From Roseovarius salinarum (GTDB taxonomy: Bacteria > Pseudomonadota > Alphaproteobacteria > Rhodobacterales > Rhodobacteraceae): a DNA stretch of 64,000 nucleotides. The position numbers were made by a program, and so were the translations under genes. Positions 53,758-63,316 of the stretch are shown piece after piece. Each line of letters begins with the position of its first letter. Position 1 is the stretch's first letter. Below the pieces are notes generated by a model that had not been told where the DNA came from, searched no databases, and was given only the letters and a program-made list of their open reading frames with translations. The DNA lies in NCBI RefSeq assembly GCF_002834145.1, contig NZ_PHNT01000006.1, forward strand, positions 1 to 64,000, in the 5' to 3' direction.

Positions 53758-56634
53758 ATGTTCGCCGAGTTGTCGATCACCTCTAACTTCACTTTCCTCA
53801 CCGGCGCCTCGCACCCCGAGGAACTGGTGGAGCGTGCCGCCGCGCTCGGCCTGCCGGCGCTGGCCATCGCCGACGACAACTCGGTCGCGGGGCTGGTGCG
53901 GGCGCATGTGAAAACGCGCGAGATCGTCCGGCAGGTGGCCGAGCGGCAGGCGATCGAGGCGCGTGACGGCCCCATCGGCCCGCCCGATCCGGCGTGGCGC
54001 CCGGACCCGCCGGGCTGGGCCTGCGTGCCCCGGCTGATCCCGGCCGCGCGGCTGTGCCCCGGGGACGGGCCGCGGCTGACGGCGATGCCGCGCGACCGCG
54101 CCGCATGGGGCCGGCTGTGCCGACTGCTCACGCTGGGCAAGCGGCGGGCGGACAAGGGCGGTTGCCGGCTGACACTTGAGGACGTGCTGGATGGCGCCGG
54201 GGGGATGGAGCTGCTGTTGCATCCGCCCGAAAACGTGGAGGCGGAGGCGTGGCACGCGCAAGCCGCGCGGCTGGCGCGGCACTTCGCCGGGGCGGTGCAC
54301 CTGCTGATGGCGCCGCGCTACGACGGGCAGGACGCCGCGCGCTTCGACTGGCTGGCAGGCCGGGCGGCCGATCTGGGGGTGCCCACGCTCGCGTCGGCCA
54401 CACCGATCATGCACCACGCGCGGCGGCGGCGGTTGGCCGACGTGCTGACCGCGATCCGCGAAGGGCTGCGGGTGGACACGCTGGGCCGCGCGGCGCTGGC
54501 CAACGCCGAGTGCCGCCTGCGCTCGGAGGCCGAGATGCTGCGCCTCTTCGCCGGGCACGAAGCGGCCGTGCACCGCGCCGGCGCGCTGACCGGGCGGCTG
54601 GCGTTCTCTCTGGACGAACTGCGCTACGAATACCCCGGCGAGGTCGCGGACGGCGAAGCGCCCGACGCCCGTCTGCGCCGGCTGGCCGAGGCGGGGCTCG
54701 CGTGGCGCTACCCCGACGGCGCGCCGGAGCGGGTGCGGGCGCAGCTGGCGCACGAACTGGCCCTGATCGGCAAGCTGGGTTACGCCCCATATTTCCTGAC
54801 CGTCCACGACGTGGTGGCCTTCGCCCGCGGCCGCGGCATCCTGTGCCAGGGGCGCGGCTCGGCCGCCAACTCGGTGGTCTGCTACTGCCTCGGCGTGACC
54901 TCGGTCAGCCCCGAGATCGGCACCATGGTTTTCGAGCGCTTCGTGAGCGAGGCCCGCGACGAGCCGCCCGACATCGACGTGGACTTCGAGCACGAGCGCC
55001 GCGAGGAGGTGATCCAGCACATCTACGACCGCTACGGTCGCCACCGCGCGGGGTTGTGTGCCACCGTCATCCATTACCGGGCCAAGCGCGCGCTGCGCGA
55101 GGTGGGCAAGGCCATGGGGCTGAGCGGCGACACGGTCGCGGCGCTGTCCTCGCAGGTCTGGGGGATGGGCGCGGAAGGCGCGCTGCTGGATGCGCGCCTG
55201 CGCGAGATCGGGCTGGACCCCGCCGACCGGCGGCTGCGCCAGACGCTCGAGCTGGTGCGCGAGATCGAGGGCTTCCCCCGCCACCTGAGCCAGCACGTCG
55301 GCGGCTTCGTGATGACCGAGGGGCGGCTGGACGAGCTGGTGCCGGTGGAAAACGCCAGCATGGAGGACCGCACGGTCATATGCTGGGACAAGGACGACAT
55401 CGACGCGCTGGGCATCCTGAAGGTCGACGTGCTGAGCCTCGGCATGCTGACCTGCCTGCGCAAGGCCTTCGACCTGTTGGAGCAGCACCAAGGGGTGCGT
55501 CACACGCTGGCCGACCTGCCGCCCGAGGATGGCCGCGTCTACGACATGTTGTGCCGCGCCGATTCGCTGGGCGTGTTCCAGGTGGAAAGCCGCGCGCAGA
55601 TGAACTTCCTGCCGCGGATGCGGCCGCGGTCGTTCTACGACCTGGTGATCGAGGTGGCGATCATCCGCCCCGGCCCGATCCAGGGTGACATGGTTCACCC
55701 CTACATCCGCCGCCGCAACGGCGAGGAGCCGGTCGAATTTCCCTCCGACGCGCTGGGCGCGGTGCTGGGCAAGACGCTGGGCGTGCCGCTGTTCCAGGAA
55801 CAGGCGATGCAGATCGCCATCACCGGCGCGGGGTTCTCGGCCGAGGAGGCCGACCGCCTGCGCCGGTCGCTGGCGACCTTCAAGAAGCATGGCGACGTTT
55901 CGGCCTTCCGCGAGCGTTTCCTGCGGGGCATGCGCGCCAACGGCTACGACGCGGACTTCGCGGCACGCTGTTTCAGCCAGATCGAGGGGTTCGGCAGCTA
56001 CGGCTTTCCCGAAAGCCACGCGGCGAGCTTCGCGCTGCTGGTCTATGCCAGCGCCTGGGTCAAGTGCCACCATCCCGGCATCTTCGCCTGCGCGCTGCTG
56101 AACGCGCAGCCCATGGGCTTCTACGCGCCCGCGCAGATCATCCGCGACGCGCGCGACCACGGCGTGACGGTGCGCCCGGTGTGCATCAACGCAAGCTACC
56201 GCGACAACGTCATGGAACCCGACGGGCGCGGCGGGCTGGCGCTGCGGCTGGGGTTCCGGCAGGTCAGGGGGCTGGGCGAGGAGGACGCCACCTGGATCAC
56301 CGCGGCGCGCGGCAACGGCTACCGGACGGTCGAGGATGTCTGGCGCCGCGCGGGCGTGGCCCCGGCCGCGGTGGAGCGCCTGGCCGAGGCGGACGCCTTC
56401 GCGGGGCTGGGGCTGTCGCGCCGTGCCGCCCTCTGGGCGGCGCGGGCGCTGGCGCCGGGGCGCGAACTGCCGCTCTTTGCCGGCGATCTCGACGGCGAGG
56501 CCATCGCGGAACCGGCCGCCCACCTGCCCGAGGCGACGCTGGGCGAGGCGGTGGTGGAGGATTACGCCGCCATGCGCCTGTCGCTGCGGGCGCATCCGCT
56601 GGCGTTGCTGCGCGACCGGCTGACCCCGCCCTGA
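53758..56634 (+). CDS. dnaE2: Error-prone DNA polymerase (DnaE2), C-terminally short, 958 aa
   Basis: SOS-induced C-family polymerase for mutagenic lesion bypass. The N-terminal PHP-like region ('MFAELSITSNFTFLTGASHP') leads to the polymerase core with catalytic Asp in 'PDIDVDFEHERREEVIQHIY' around residue 405. 'GILCQGRGSAANSVVCYC' is near 365 and 'FPRHLSQHVGGFVM' near 510, then fingers and HhH region. DnaE2 proteins usually reach about 1,050-1,150 residues and end with an OB-fold ('VVFxTLEDETG' type); here the chain stops right after 'HPLALLRDRLTPP', so that domain is absent. No continuation is visible in other frames. A near-consensus LexA box is upstream, but imuA and imuB are not adjacent. 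Confidence 0.9.
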   Translation: MFAELSITSNFTFLTGASHPEELVERAAALGLPALAIADDNSVAGLVRAHVKTREIVRQVAERQAIEARDGPIGPPDPAWRPDPPGWACVPRLIPAARLCPGDGPRLTAMPRDRAAWGRLCRLLTLGKRRADKGGCRLTLEDVLDGAGGMELLLHPPENVEAEAWHAQAARLARHFAGAVHLLMAPRYDGQDAARFDWLAGRAADLGVPTLASATPIMHHARRRRLADVLTAIREGLRVDTLGRAALANAECRLRSEAEMLRLFAGHEAAVHRAGALTGRLAFSLDELRYEYPGEVADGEAPDARLRRLAEAGLAWRYPDGAPERVRAQLAHELALIGKLGYAPYFLTVHDVVAFARGRGILCQGRGSAANSVVCYCLGVTSVSPEIGTMVFERFVSEARDEPPDIDVDFEHERREEVIQHIYDRYGRHRAGLCATVIHYRAKRALREVGKAMGLSGDTVAALSSQVWGMGAEGALLDARLREIGLDPADRRLRQTLELVREIEGFPRHLSQHVGGFVMTEGRLDELVPVENASMEDRTVICWDKDDIDALGILKVDVLSLGMLTCLRKAFDLLEQHQGVRHTLADLPPEDGRVYDMLCRADSLGVFQVESRAQMNFLPRMRPRSFYDLVIEVAIIRPGPIQGDMVHPYIRRRNGEEPVEFPSDALGAVLGKTLGVPLFQEQAMQIAITGAGFSAEEADRLRRSLATFKKHGDVSAFRERFLRGMRANGYDADFAARCFSQIEGFGSYGFPESHAASFALLVYASAWVKCHHPGIFACALLNAQPMGFYAPAQIIRDARDHGVTVRPVCINASYRDNVMEPDGRGGLALRLGFRQVRGLGEEDATWITAARGNGYRTVEDVWRRAGVAPAAVERLAEADAFAGLGLSRRAALWAARALAPGRELPLFAGDLDGEAIAEPAAHLPEATLGEAVVEDYAAMRLSLRAHPLALLRDRLTPP

Positions 56635-56712
56635 GCCGGCCATTGCCGGGCGGTGCGCGGCTGCGCCGCGCGCAGGATCTCTCGTCCGCGGCCTGCGGCC
56701 GCGTCCTCGGGA

Positions 56713-56745
56713 GCCTCCGGCGGGAGTATTTGGTCCAAGGTGAAG
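56713..56745 (+). repeat. Dispersed 33-bp intergenic repeat, copy 2
   Basis: Partner of 17650-17682 (29 of 33 identical, first 19 exact). This copy lies 78 bases after the early stop of dnaE2, between two plus-strand genes. The hairpin CTCC-GGCG-GGAG plus TATTT may end dnaE2 transcripts. Confidence 0.7.
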
Positions 56746-56814
56746 GGCGCTTGCGTTCAGGCCGGCCGTGGGCGAGGCTGCCGCGCAGCCACGACGTTAC
56801 CGGGAGCGCCACCG

Positions 56815-58848
56815 ATGTCGCACGACCCGCTGTTGCAGCCCTTTCGCCTCAGGCACCTGGACCTGAAGAACCGTCTGGTGAGCACGGCGCACGAGCCGGC
56901 CTATACCGAGGACGGGATGCCCAAGGACCGCTATCGCCTGTATCACCTCGAGCGGGCGAAGGGCGGGCTCGCGCTGACCATGACCGCCGGCTCGGCGGTG
57001 GTGTCGCGCGACAGCCCGCCGGCCTTCGAGAACATCCTGGCCTGGCGCGACGAGGTCGTGGGCTGGATGAGGAAGCTGGCCGACGACTGCCACGCGCACG
57101 GCTGCGCCGTGATGATCCAGCTCACGCATCTGGGCCGGCGCACGCGCTGGGATGCGGGCGACTGGCTGCCTTCGCTGGGCGCGGGGCCCGCGCGCGAGCC
57201 CGCGCATCGTGGCGCGCCCAAGGTCATCGAGGACTGGGACATCGCGCGCATCATCGCGGATTACGCCGACGCGGCGGAGCGGATGAAGGCCGCGGGTCTC
57301 GATGGCGTGGAGATCGAGTGCTACGGCCATCTGCCCGACCAGTTCATCAGCCCGCTGACCAACACGCTGGACGCGCCCTACGGCGGCGGGTTCGAGAACC
57401 GGACCCGGTTCGCGACGGATGTCCTGGCGGCGTGTCGCGAGCGCGTCGGCCCGGATTTCATCCTCGGGCTGCGGCTGGTGGCCGACGAGGACGCGGCGGG
57501 CGGCATCCCCGCCGAGGAGGGCATGGCGTTCGCCCGGCAGCTGCAGGCGGCCGGTCTGGTCGATTTCCTCAACGTGATCCGCGGGCGCATCCACACAGAC
57601 GCGGCGCTGGCCGACGTGATCCCGGTGCAGGGGATGCGCTCGGCCCCGCACCTGGATTTCGCGGGGCGTGTGCGCGCCGAGCTCGGGATGCCCGTGTTCC
57701 ATGCCGCGCGCATACAGGACGTGGCCACCGCCCGGCACGCGGTGCAGGCGGGGCTGCTGGACATGGTGGGGATGACGCGCGCCCACATCGCCGAGCCGCA
57801 CATCGTGCGCAAGATCGAGGAAGGGCGCGAAGAGGAGATCCGCCCCTGCGTCGGCGCCACTTACTGCCTTGGACGCATCTACCAGGGGGGTGCGGCGCTG
57901 TGCATCCACAACGCGGCCACCGGGCGCGAGGCCACCATGCCCCACGAGATCGCCCCGGCCGAGGCGCGCAAGCGCGTCGTCGTCGTGGGGGCGGGGCCCG
58001 CGGGGCTGGAGGCCGCGCGGGTGGCCGGGGCGCGCGGCCACGCGGTGACGGTGTTCGAGGCCGCGGACGCGCCGGGCGGGCAGGTCCGGCTGTGCGCGCA
58101 GCAGGTGGCGCGGTCGGAGATGATGGGGATCATCGACTGGCGCATGGCGCGATGCGCGGCGGCCGGCGTCGAATTCCGCTTCAATGCCTGGGCCGAGGCG
58201 GCGGAAGTGCGCGCGCTGGAGCCGGATGTCGTCATCGTGGCCACGGGCGGGCTGGCGCGCCCCGGCGACCTGGCGGCGGGCAGCGACGCGACGGTGACCA
58301 GCTGGGACATCCTGTCGGGCGACGCGAAGCCGGGCGGCCGTGTCCTGCTGTTCGACGAGGCCGGCGATTTCGCCGCGCTGCAAGCCGCGCAGGTGCTGGC
58401 GGACGCGGGGGCCGAGGTCGAGGTGATGACGCCCTACCAGGCGTTTTCATCCGAGGTGCCGGGAATCAACCTCGTCCCCTTCATGCGCGCGCTGCAGGAC
58501 AAGGCGGTGACATTCACCGTCACCTACCGGTTGCAGGCGGTGGAGCGCGACGGCAACCGCCTCAAGGCGATCGTGGGGTCGGATTACATGGACCTGCGGC
58601 AGGAACGTGCCGTCGACCAGGTCGTGGTCAATTACGGCACGGCGCCGCTTGATGAGCTCTATTTCGACCTCAAGCCCGAGTCGCAGAACCTGGGCGCGGT
58701 GGATTACGAGGCGCTGGTCGCCGGGCGGCGGCAGGCGATGACGGGCGGGCCGGACGGGTTCCAACTGTTCCGCATCGGCGACGCGGTGTCGTCGCGCAAC
58801 ACGCACGCCGCGGTCTACGACGCGCTGCGCCTGATGAAGGATATCTGA
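56815..58848 (+). CDS. DgcA-like flavin-dependent N-demethylase (dimethylglycine/N-methylproline type), 677 aa
   Basis: An N-terminal Old-Yellow-Enzyme TIM barrel (residues ~1-370, FMN; 'PLLQPFRLRHLDLKNRLVST', 'ECYGHLPDQFISPLTNTLDA') is joined to an FAD/NAD(P)-type domain (from ~385, 'RVVVVGAGPAGLEAARVAGA'). This is the architecture of 2,4-dienoyl-CoA reductase and trimethylamine dehydrogenase. The Fe-S loop reads 'CVGATYCLGRIYQGGAALC', with one Cys fewer than the classical four-Cys site, as in the DgcA/stachydrine-demethylase group. 'HEPAYTEDGMPKDRYRLYH' also points to that group. Expected reaction: removal of a methyl from dimethylglycine or N-methylproline. ATG 56815; ribosome-binding site GGGAG upstream. 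Creatinase at 18838 would supply sarcosine. Confidence 0.82.
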   Translation: MSHDPLLQPFRLRHLDLKNRLVSTAHEPAYTEDGMPKDRYRLYHLERAKGGLALTMTAGSAVVSRDSPPAFENILAWRDEVVGWMRKLADDCHAHGCAVMIQLTHLGRRTRWDAGDWLPSLGAGPAREPAHRGAPKVIEDWDIARIIADYADAAERMKAAGLDGVEIECYGHLPDQFISPLTNTLDAPYGGGFENRTRFATDVLAACRERVGPDFILGLRLVADEDAAGGIPAEEGMAFARQLQAAGLVDFLNVIRGRIHTDAALADVIPVQGMRSAPHLDFAGRVRAELGMPVFHAARIQDVATARHAVQAGLLDMVGMTRAHIAEPHIVRKIEEGREEEIRPCVGATYCLGRIYQGGAALCIHNAATGREATMPHEIAPAEARKRVVVVGAGPAGLEAARVAGARGHAVTVFEAADAPGGQVRLCAQQVARSEMMGIIDWRMARCAAAGVEFRFNAWAEAAEVRALEPDVVIVATGGLARPGDLAAGSDATVTSWDILSGDAKPGGRVLLFDEAGDFAALQAAQVLADAGAEVEVMTPYQAFSSEVPGINLVPFMRALQDKAVTFTVTYRLQAVERDGNRLKAIVGSDYMDLRQERAVDQVVVNYGTAPLDELYFDLKPESQNLGAVDYEALVAGRRQAMTGGPDGFQLFRIGDAVSSRNTHAAVYDALRLMKDI

Positions 58849-58870
58849 AACCAAGGGTCGCCGAACGGGG

Positions 58871-60217
58871 TCAGCCCCCGCGCAGGCGCCGCAGCAGTGT
58901 CTGGCTGGGGTAGCCGTCGGGCGTCACGCCCACGGACTTCTGGTAGGCGCGGATGGCGTTGATCGTGTTCGGGCCGATGATCCCGTCGATCTTTTCCAGC
59001 GCGAAGCCCTTGCGCGTGAGGCGGCGTTGCATTTCCTTCTTCTGGACGAAGGACAGCGGTTCATAGCCGCGCGGCCAGCTTGCCTGGATGGTTGGGCCGC
59101 CCTTCAGGCGGTCGGCCAGATGGCCCACGCCGATGACGTAGGCGTCGGCCTTGTTGTAGCGCTCGATCACCGCGAAGTTGTCGAAGATCATGAAGGCGGC
59201 GCCGGCCGCGCCGGCGGGCAGGAGGATGGACGCGCGCCCGTGGTTGGGCACGGGCTTGCCGTCGACGCCCCGCACGCCCAGACGCGCCCATTGGCGCGGT
59301 GACTTGCGGATCGAGCGGCTGGCCAGCGCGTGGTTGAAGCCATCGGGCAGGCGCACCTCAACCCCCCACGGCTGGCCCGTGTTCCAGCCGAAACGCGACA
59401 GGTAGGCGGCGGTGGATGCGAGCGCGTCGGTCGGGTCGTCTGACCAGATGTCGCGTTTGCCGTCGCCGGTGAAATCCACCGCGTAGGCCTGGTAGGAGGT
59501 CGGGATGAACTGCGTGTGGCCCATGGCCCCGGCCCACGAGCCCTTCATGTTCTCGGGACGCACGTCGCCGGATTGCAGGATTCGCAGGGCCGCGATCAGT
59601 TGCTTCTCGAAAAAGCGGCCGCGACGGCCGTCATAGGCCAGGGTGGCGAGCGCCTCGATCAGCGGGATGTCGCCCTTTCGCGAGCCATAGGCGCTTTCCA
59701 GGCCCCAGATGGCGGCGACGACCTCCTTGTCGACGCCGTAGTGCGCCTCGATCCGGGCGAGCGTGCGGCGATGGCGCCGCAGCATTTTCTTGCCGTTGCG
59801 GACGCGCACGGGCGAGGCGGCGCTGTCGAGGTAATCCCAGATCTGCTTGGTGAATTCCGACTGGTTGCGATCCTTCTGGACCACGGAGGTGTTGTATTGC
59901 ACGCCGCGGAAGGCGCGGCGGAACACGCCATCGCTGATGCCGGCGGCCCGGGCGCGCGGGTGGAACCCCTCGATCCAGCGGCGGAAGCCCCGGTTGGCGG
60001 GGGCAGGGGCCAACGCCGCGGCCTTCTTCTCGAGGCTTTCGGGGCGCAGCACCGGGCGCAGGCTGCGCACCGGCACGTCGATGGCGGTGGCGGCGGCGCG
60101 CGCGACGGTCTGCGCGGGGCGCATCTGCGGCCGCAACGACGACTCCACGGGACGCGCCTGCGCCGATTGCGCGATGAAGAGGCCCGCGAGCGCGGTCAAG
60201 ATAATACGGATGCCCAT
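58871..60217 (-). CDS. Lytic murein transglycosylase (MltB/SLT-2 type) with peptidoglycan-binding domain, 448 aa
   Basis: Cleaves the glycan strand of peptidoglycan to the 1,6-anhydro product. Signal peptide ('LTALAGLFIAQSAQA'), a Pro/Arg-rich linker to ~75, then the catalytic domain. 'VVAAIWGLESAYGSRKGDIP' holds the catalytic Glu (around residue 172), and 'GSWAGAMGHTQFIPTSYQAY' (around 228) and 'DIWSDDPTDALASTAAYLSR' follow. The C-terminal ~60 residues form a PG_binding_1 domain ('DGIIGPNTINAIRAYQKSVG'). Convergent with the DgcA-like gene, 22 bases apart. Confidence 0.93.
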   Translation of the reverse strand: MGIRIILTALAGLFIAQSAQARPVESSLRPQMRPAQTVARAAATAIDVPVRSLRPVLRPESLEKKAAALAPAPANRGFRRWIEGFHPRARAAGISDGVFRRAFRGVQYNTSVVQKDRNQSEFTKQIWDYLDSAASPVRVRNGKKMLRRHRRTLARIEAHYGVDKEVVAAIWGLESAYGSRKGDIPLIEALATLAYDGRRGRFFEKQLIAALRILQSGDVRPENMKGSWAGAMGHTQFIPTSYQAYAVDFTGDGKRDIWSDDPTDALASTAAYLSRFGWNTGQPWGVEVRLPDGFNHALASRSIRKSPRQWARLGVRGVDGKPVPNHGRASILLPAGAAGAAFMIFDNFAVIERYNKADAYVIGVGHLADRLKGGPTIQASWPRGYEPLSFVQKKEMQRRLTRKGFALEKIDGIIGPNTINAIRAYQKSVGVTPDGYPSQTLLRRLRGG

Positions 60218-60377
60218 TGCCCGGCCCTTTGTTGGTCTTGCCTGTCGTGAAATGGTAGCCCGATTGCGCCGGAATCGGAAGCATGCACCGCGACCGGTGC
60301 GGGGTTTCGCCGATCCGGTGCCGCGCCGGCGCGTCAGCCCGCGTCGTCGCGGTCAGCGCAAACGACACGGTCGCCTG

Positions 60378-62660
60378 TCAGCGGCGGCTGCGCTTGACCT
60401 TGCGCCTGGTCTTTTCGTCCTGCTTCTTCGCGCGTGCGAGCTTGCGCTTGGGTGGCTTGCCCTTCGCGGTGCCGCGTGGTGGCCGGGCCTTGCCGCGCGC
60501 CGGCCCCTCGGGCAGCGACTTGCCCTCGAGGCTGACCAGCTCCAGCGCGAGCCCGCCGGTGACCGGCGCGGCTTCGGAAAGCCGGACGGTGACGCGCTGG
60601 CCGACCTCGATGGTCAGCCCCGTGTCGGCGCCCATCAGCGTGCCTGCCTCGCGGTCGAAGTGGAAGAATTCGCGGCCCAGGCTGCGCACCGGGATCAGCC
60701 CGTCGGCGCCCGTTTCGTCCAGCCGCACGAAGACGCCGAACCTGGCCACGCCGCTGACGCGGCCGGTGAACTCTTCGCCGACGCGTTCCGACAGGAAGGC
60801 GGCGAGGTAACGGTCGTTGGTGTCGCGCTCAGCGGTCATGGAGCGGCGCTCGGTCTCGGAAATGTGCTGGGCGGTTGAATCCAGCCGCTCGATTTCCTGG
60901 GGGCTCAACCCGTCGTCGCCCCAGCCGTGGGCCGAGATCAGCGCGCGATGCACCACGAGGTCGGCATAGCGCCGGATGGGCGAGGTGAAATGCGCATAGG
61001 CCTGAAGGGCCAGCCCGAAGTGGCCGAAGTTCGACGGGGCGTAATAGGCCTGCGTCATCGCCCGCAGCGTCGACATGTTGATCAGCTCGGCGTGGTCCGT
61101 GTCCTCGGCGGCGTGCAGCAGCGCGTTGAGGTGCGATGTCCTGAGCACCTGCCCCTTGGCCAGCGTCAGCCCGGCGGAATCGGCGACCTCGCGCAGCGAC
61201 TCAAGCTTTTCCGGCGCCGGTTCCTCGTGCACGCGGAACAGAAGCGGCGATTTCGCCGCGATCAGGGTTTCCGCGGCGGCCACGTTGGCCAGCACCATGA
61301 ATTCCTCGATGAGCTTGTGCGCGTCCAGCCGCTCGGTGAAATTGACCGAGAGGACCTCGCCGGCCTCGCTGAGTTCCACCTTGCGCTCGGGCAGGTCCAG
61401 GTCGAGGGGCTGGCGCCTGCGCCGCGCTTCGTCCAGGGCCGCGTAGGCGTCGAACAGCGGATCGATCACCTCGTCCATCAGCGGTGCGCAGGTCTCGTCG
61501 GGATCGCCGTCGCGCGCCTGCTGCACCTGTTTGTAGGTCAGCGAGGCCGCCGAGCGCATCAGCCCGCGCACGAACCGGTGGCCGATCTTCTCGCCATGGG
61601 CGTCGATCTGCATGCGCACCGCGATGCAGGCGCGCGGCACCCCCTCGTGCAGCGAACACAGGTCTCCCGACAGCCGGTCGGGCAGCATGGGCACCACCCG
61701 GTCGGGGAAATAGCTGGAGTTGCCGCGCTTGCGCGCCTCGGCGTCGATCGGGCTGCCGGGGGTCACGTAACATGCCACGTCCGCGATGGCGACCCAGATG
61801 ACGTGGCCGCCCTCGTTCTTCGGGTCGTCGTCGGCATGGGCCCAGACGGCGTCGTCGTGGTCGCGCGCGTCCGCCGGGTCGATCGTCACCAGCGGCATGT
61901 CGCGAAGATCCTCGCGGCCCGAAAGCCCCGCGGGCTTCATACGGTCGGCGGCCTCGATCACCGCGTCGGGGAATTCCGACGGAATGCCGTGCTGGTGGAT
62001 GGCGATCAGCGACACCGCCTTGGGCGCCGAGGGGTCGCCGAGGCGCTCCAGGACGCGCGCCCTGGGCAGGCCCAGCCGCCCCTTGGGCCCGGCCTGCTCG
62101 GCCTCGACCAGTTCACCGTCCCGTGCGCCGCCCGTTGCATCGGCGGCCACCGCCCATTCCTTGCTGTCGCCCTTGTCGATGGGAACGATGCGCCCGCCTT
62201 CGTCGCCCTTGCGGAACACGCCGAGAACCTTGCGAGGGTTGGTGCCGATACGCCGGATCAGCCGCGCCTCGTAGTGGTGATCCTCGCCCCTCACCTCCTG
62301 CAGGCGGGCGAGGATGCGATCACCTTCGCCCAGGGCCGGGTCGGAGGCCCGCTGAACCATGAGAACGACCGGCTCCACCCCGTCACCGTGCCATTCCAGC
62401 GGCTTGGCCAGAAGGTCGCCGTCGTCGGTCTGGCCGGACACCTGCAGCACGCTCACGGGGGGCAGTTTCCCGGGGTCGCGGTAGGTCTTCTTGCGCTTCT
62501 CGAGGTGACCTTCCTCCTCGAGCTCCTTGAGCATCCGCTTGAGATCGACGCGCGCAGCCCCCTTGATCCCGAACGCCTTGGCGATCTCGCGCTTGGAGGT
62601 GAGGGTCGGGTTGTCCGAGATCCATTGCAGGATCTCGTCCTTCGAGGGCATCTTGCTCAT
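60378..62660 (-). CDS. rnr: Ribonuclease R, 760 aa
   Basis: Processive 3'-5' exoribonuclease of the RNB family. N-terminal helix-turn-helix/cold-shock region ('LTSKREIAKAFGIKGAARVD'), catalytic RNB domain with the metal-binding aspartates in 'VTIDPADARDHDDAVWAHAD' around residue 270 ('DPADARDHDDAV'), 'SYFPDRVVPMLPDRLSGDLC' around 335, 'FTSPIRRYADLVVHRALI' around 560. An S1 domain follows around 620-700, and a basic tail rich in Lys and Arg that probably contacts ribosomes or RNA. Its start overlaps the downstream DUF2064 stop region by four bases on the same strand, upstream gene being DUF2064. Confidence 0.95.
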   Translation of the reverse strand: MSKMPSKDEILQWISDNPTLTSKREIAKAFGIKGAARVDLKRMLKELEEEGHLEKRKKTYRDPGKLPPVSVLQVSGQTDDGDLLAKPLEWHGDGVEPVVLMVQRASDPALGEGDRILARLQEVRGEDHHYEARLIRRIGTNPRKVLGVFRKGDEGGRIVPIDKGDSKEWAVAADATGGARDGELVEAEQAGPKGRLGLPRARVLERLGDPSAPKAVSLIAIHQHGIPSEFPDAVIEAADRMKPAGLSGREDLRDMPLVTIDPADARDHDDAVWAHADDDPKNEGGHVIWVAIADVACYVTPGSPIDAEARKRGNSSYFPDRVVPMLPDRLSGDLCSLHEGVPRACIAVRMQIDAHGEKIGHRFVRGLMRSAASLTYKQVQQARDGDPDETCAPLMDEVIDPLFDAYAALDEARRRRQPLDLDLPERKVELSEAGEVLSVNFTERLDAHKLIEEFMVLANVAAAETLIAAKSPLLFRVHEEPAPEKLESLREVADSAGLTLAKGQVLRTSHLNALLHAAEDTDHAELINMSTLRAMTQAYYAPSNFGHFGLALQAYAHFTSPIRRYADLVVHRALISAHGWGDDGLSPQEIERLDSTAQHISETERRSMTAERDTNDRYLAAFLSERVGEEFTGRVSGVARFGVFVRLDETGADGLIPVRSLGREFFHFDREAGTLMGADTGLTIEVGQRVTVRLSEAAPVTGGLALELVSLEGKSLPEGPARGKARPPRGTAKGKPPKRKLARAKKQDEKTRRKVKRSRR

Positions 62661-63316
62661 GTCGTGGGCCTACCATGCCTGCGCGAGGCGTGCATCCGCG
62701 AAACATGCGCCAACGGTACTGCGGGCGGGGGCCGGTTCCGGCGCAGGTCCGCGGCGGTGTCCACGTCGGCCAGCGTGTCCGCGAAGGCGATGCGCGCCCC
62801 GCCAAGGCTCGCGACGCTGTCGGCCAGCGTGTGGGCGCTCGACCAGCGCACGCCCTCGAACAGCGTGGCGGGCGGCGGCGCCGTCCGCTTGAGGCCGACC
62901 AGCCAGAAACCGCCATCGGTCGCGGGGCCGAAGACGGCGTCGTTCTGGCCCAGCGCGGCGAAGGCCCGGGCGACGTGGGTGCGCCGCACACCCGGGATAT
63001 CGCCGCCGACGATGCAGACCGGCCCGGGCGGCATGCCGCGCAGGATGCGGCCCATGCGGTCGCCCAGGTCGCCGCCGCCCTGCGCGATGCGCGGCAGGTG
63101 GGCGGGCCACGCGCGGGATGCGCGCGCGGCGCGGTCGGGGGCCACGGCCAGCACCAGCCGCCACCGGGGATCGTGCAACCGGCGCAGCAGCCGCGCCGTC
63201 TGGTGGCGTACCCACCATGTGGCCTCGATCCGGCCGATGTCGCGCGCCAGCCGGGTCTTGACCCGGCCCGGTCGCGGCTCCTTGAGCATGACGACCAGCT
63301 GGCGCGCGTGCGTCAC
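62657..63316 (-). CDS. DUF2064 / TIGR04282-type nucleotidyl- or glycosyltransferase-like protein, 219 aa
   Basis: GT-A-like fold protein: 'LVVMLKEPRPGRVKTRLARD' at the N-terminus (the K-P-G-x-V-K-T-R-L signature), 'GGGDLGDRMGRIL' around residue 80, 'VCIVGGDIPGVRRTHVARAF' around 98 with the metal Asp, 'FGPATDGGFWLVGL' around 128, 'ADVDTAADL' near the end. The family is linked with arsenosugar or phospholipid-like glycosyl transfer in some genomes; no arsenic gene is nearby, so the substrate is open. It overlaps rnr and the GNAT gene by four bases each, indicating tight coupling. Confidence 0.87.
   Translation of the reverse strand: MTHARQLVVMLKEPRPGRVKTRLARDIGRIEATWWVRHQTARLLRRLHDPRWRLVLAVAPDRAARASRAWPAHLPRIAQGGGDLGDRMGRILRGMPPGPVCIVGGDIPGVRRTHVARAFAALGQNDAVFGPATDGGFWLVGLKRTAPPPATLFEGVRWSSAHTLADSVASLGGARIAFADTLADVDTAADLRRNRPPPAVPLAHVSRMHASRRHGRPTT

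Noticed and set aside
53293-56643. Minus-strand open frame of 1,116 codons antisense to dnaE2
   Set aside because: Composition is Arg/Gly/Ala/His repeats without any domain; codon positions mirror the sense gene. A GC-driven shadow.
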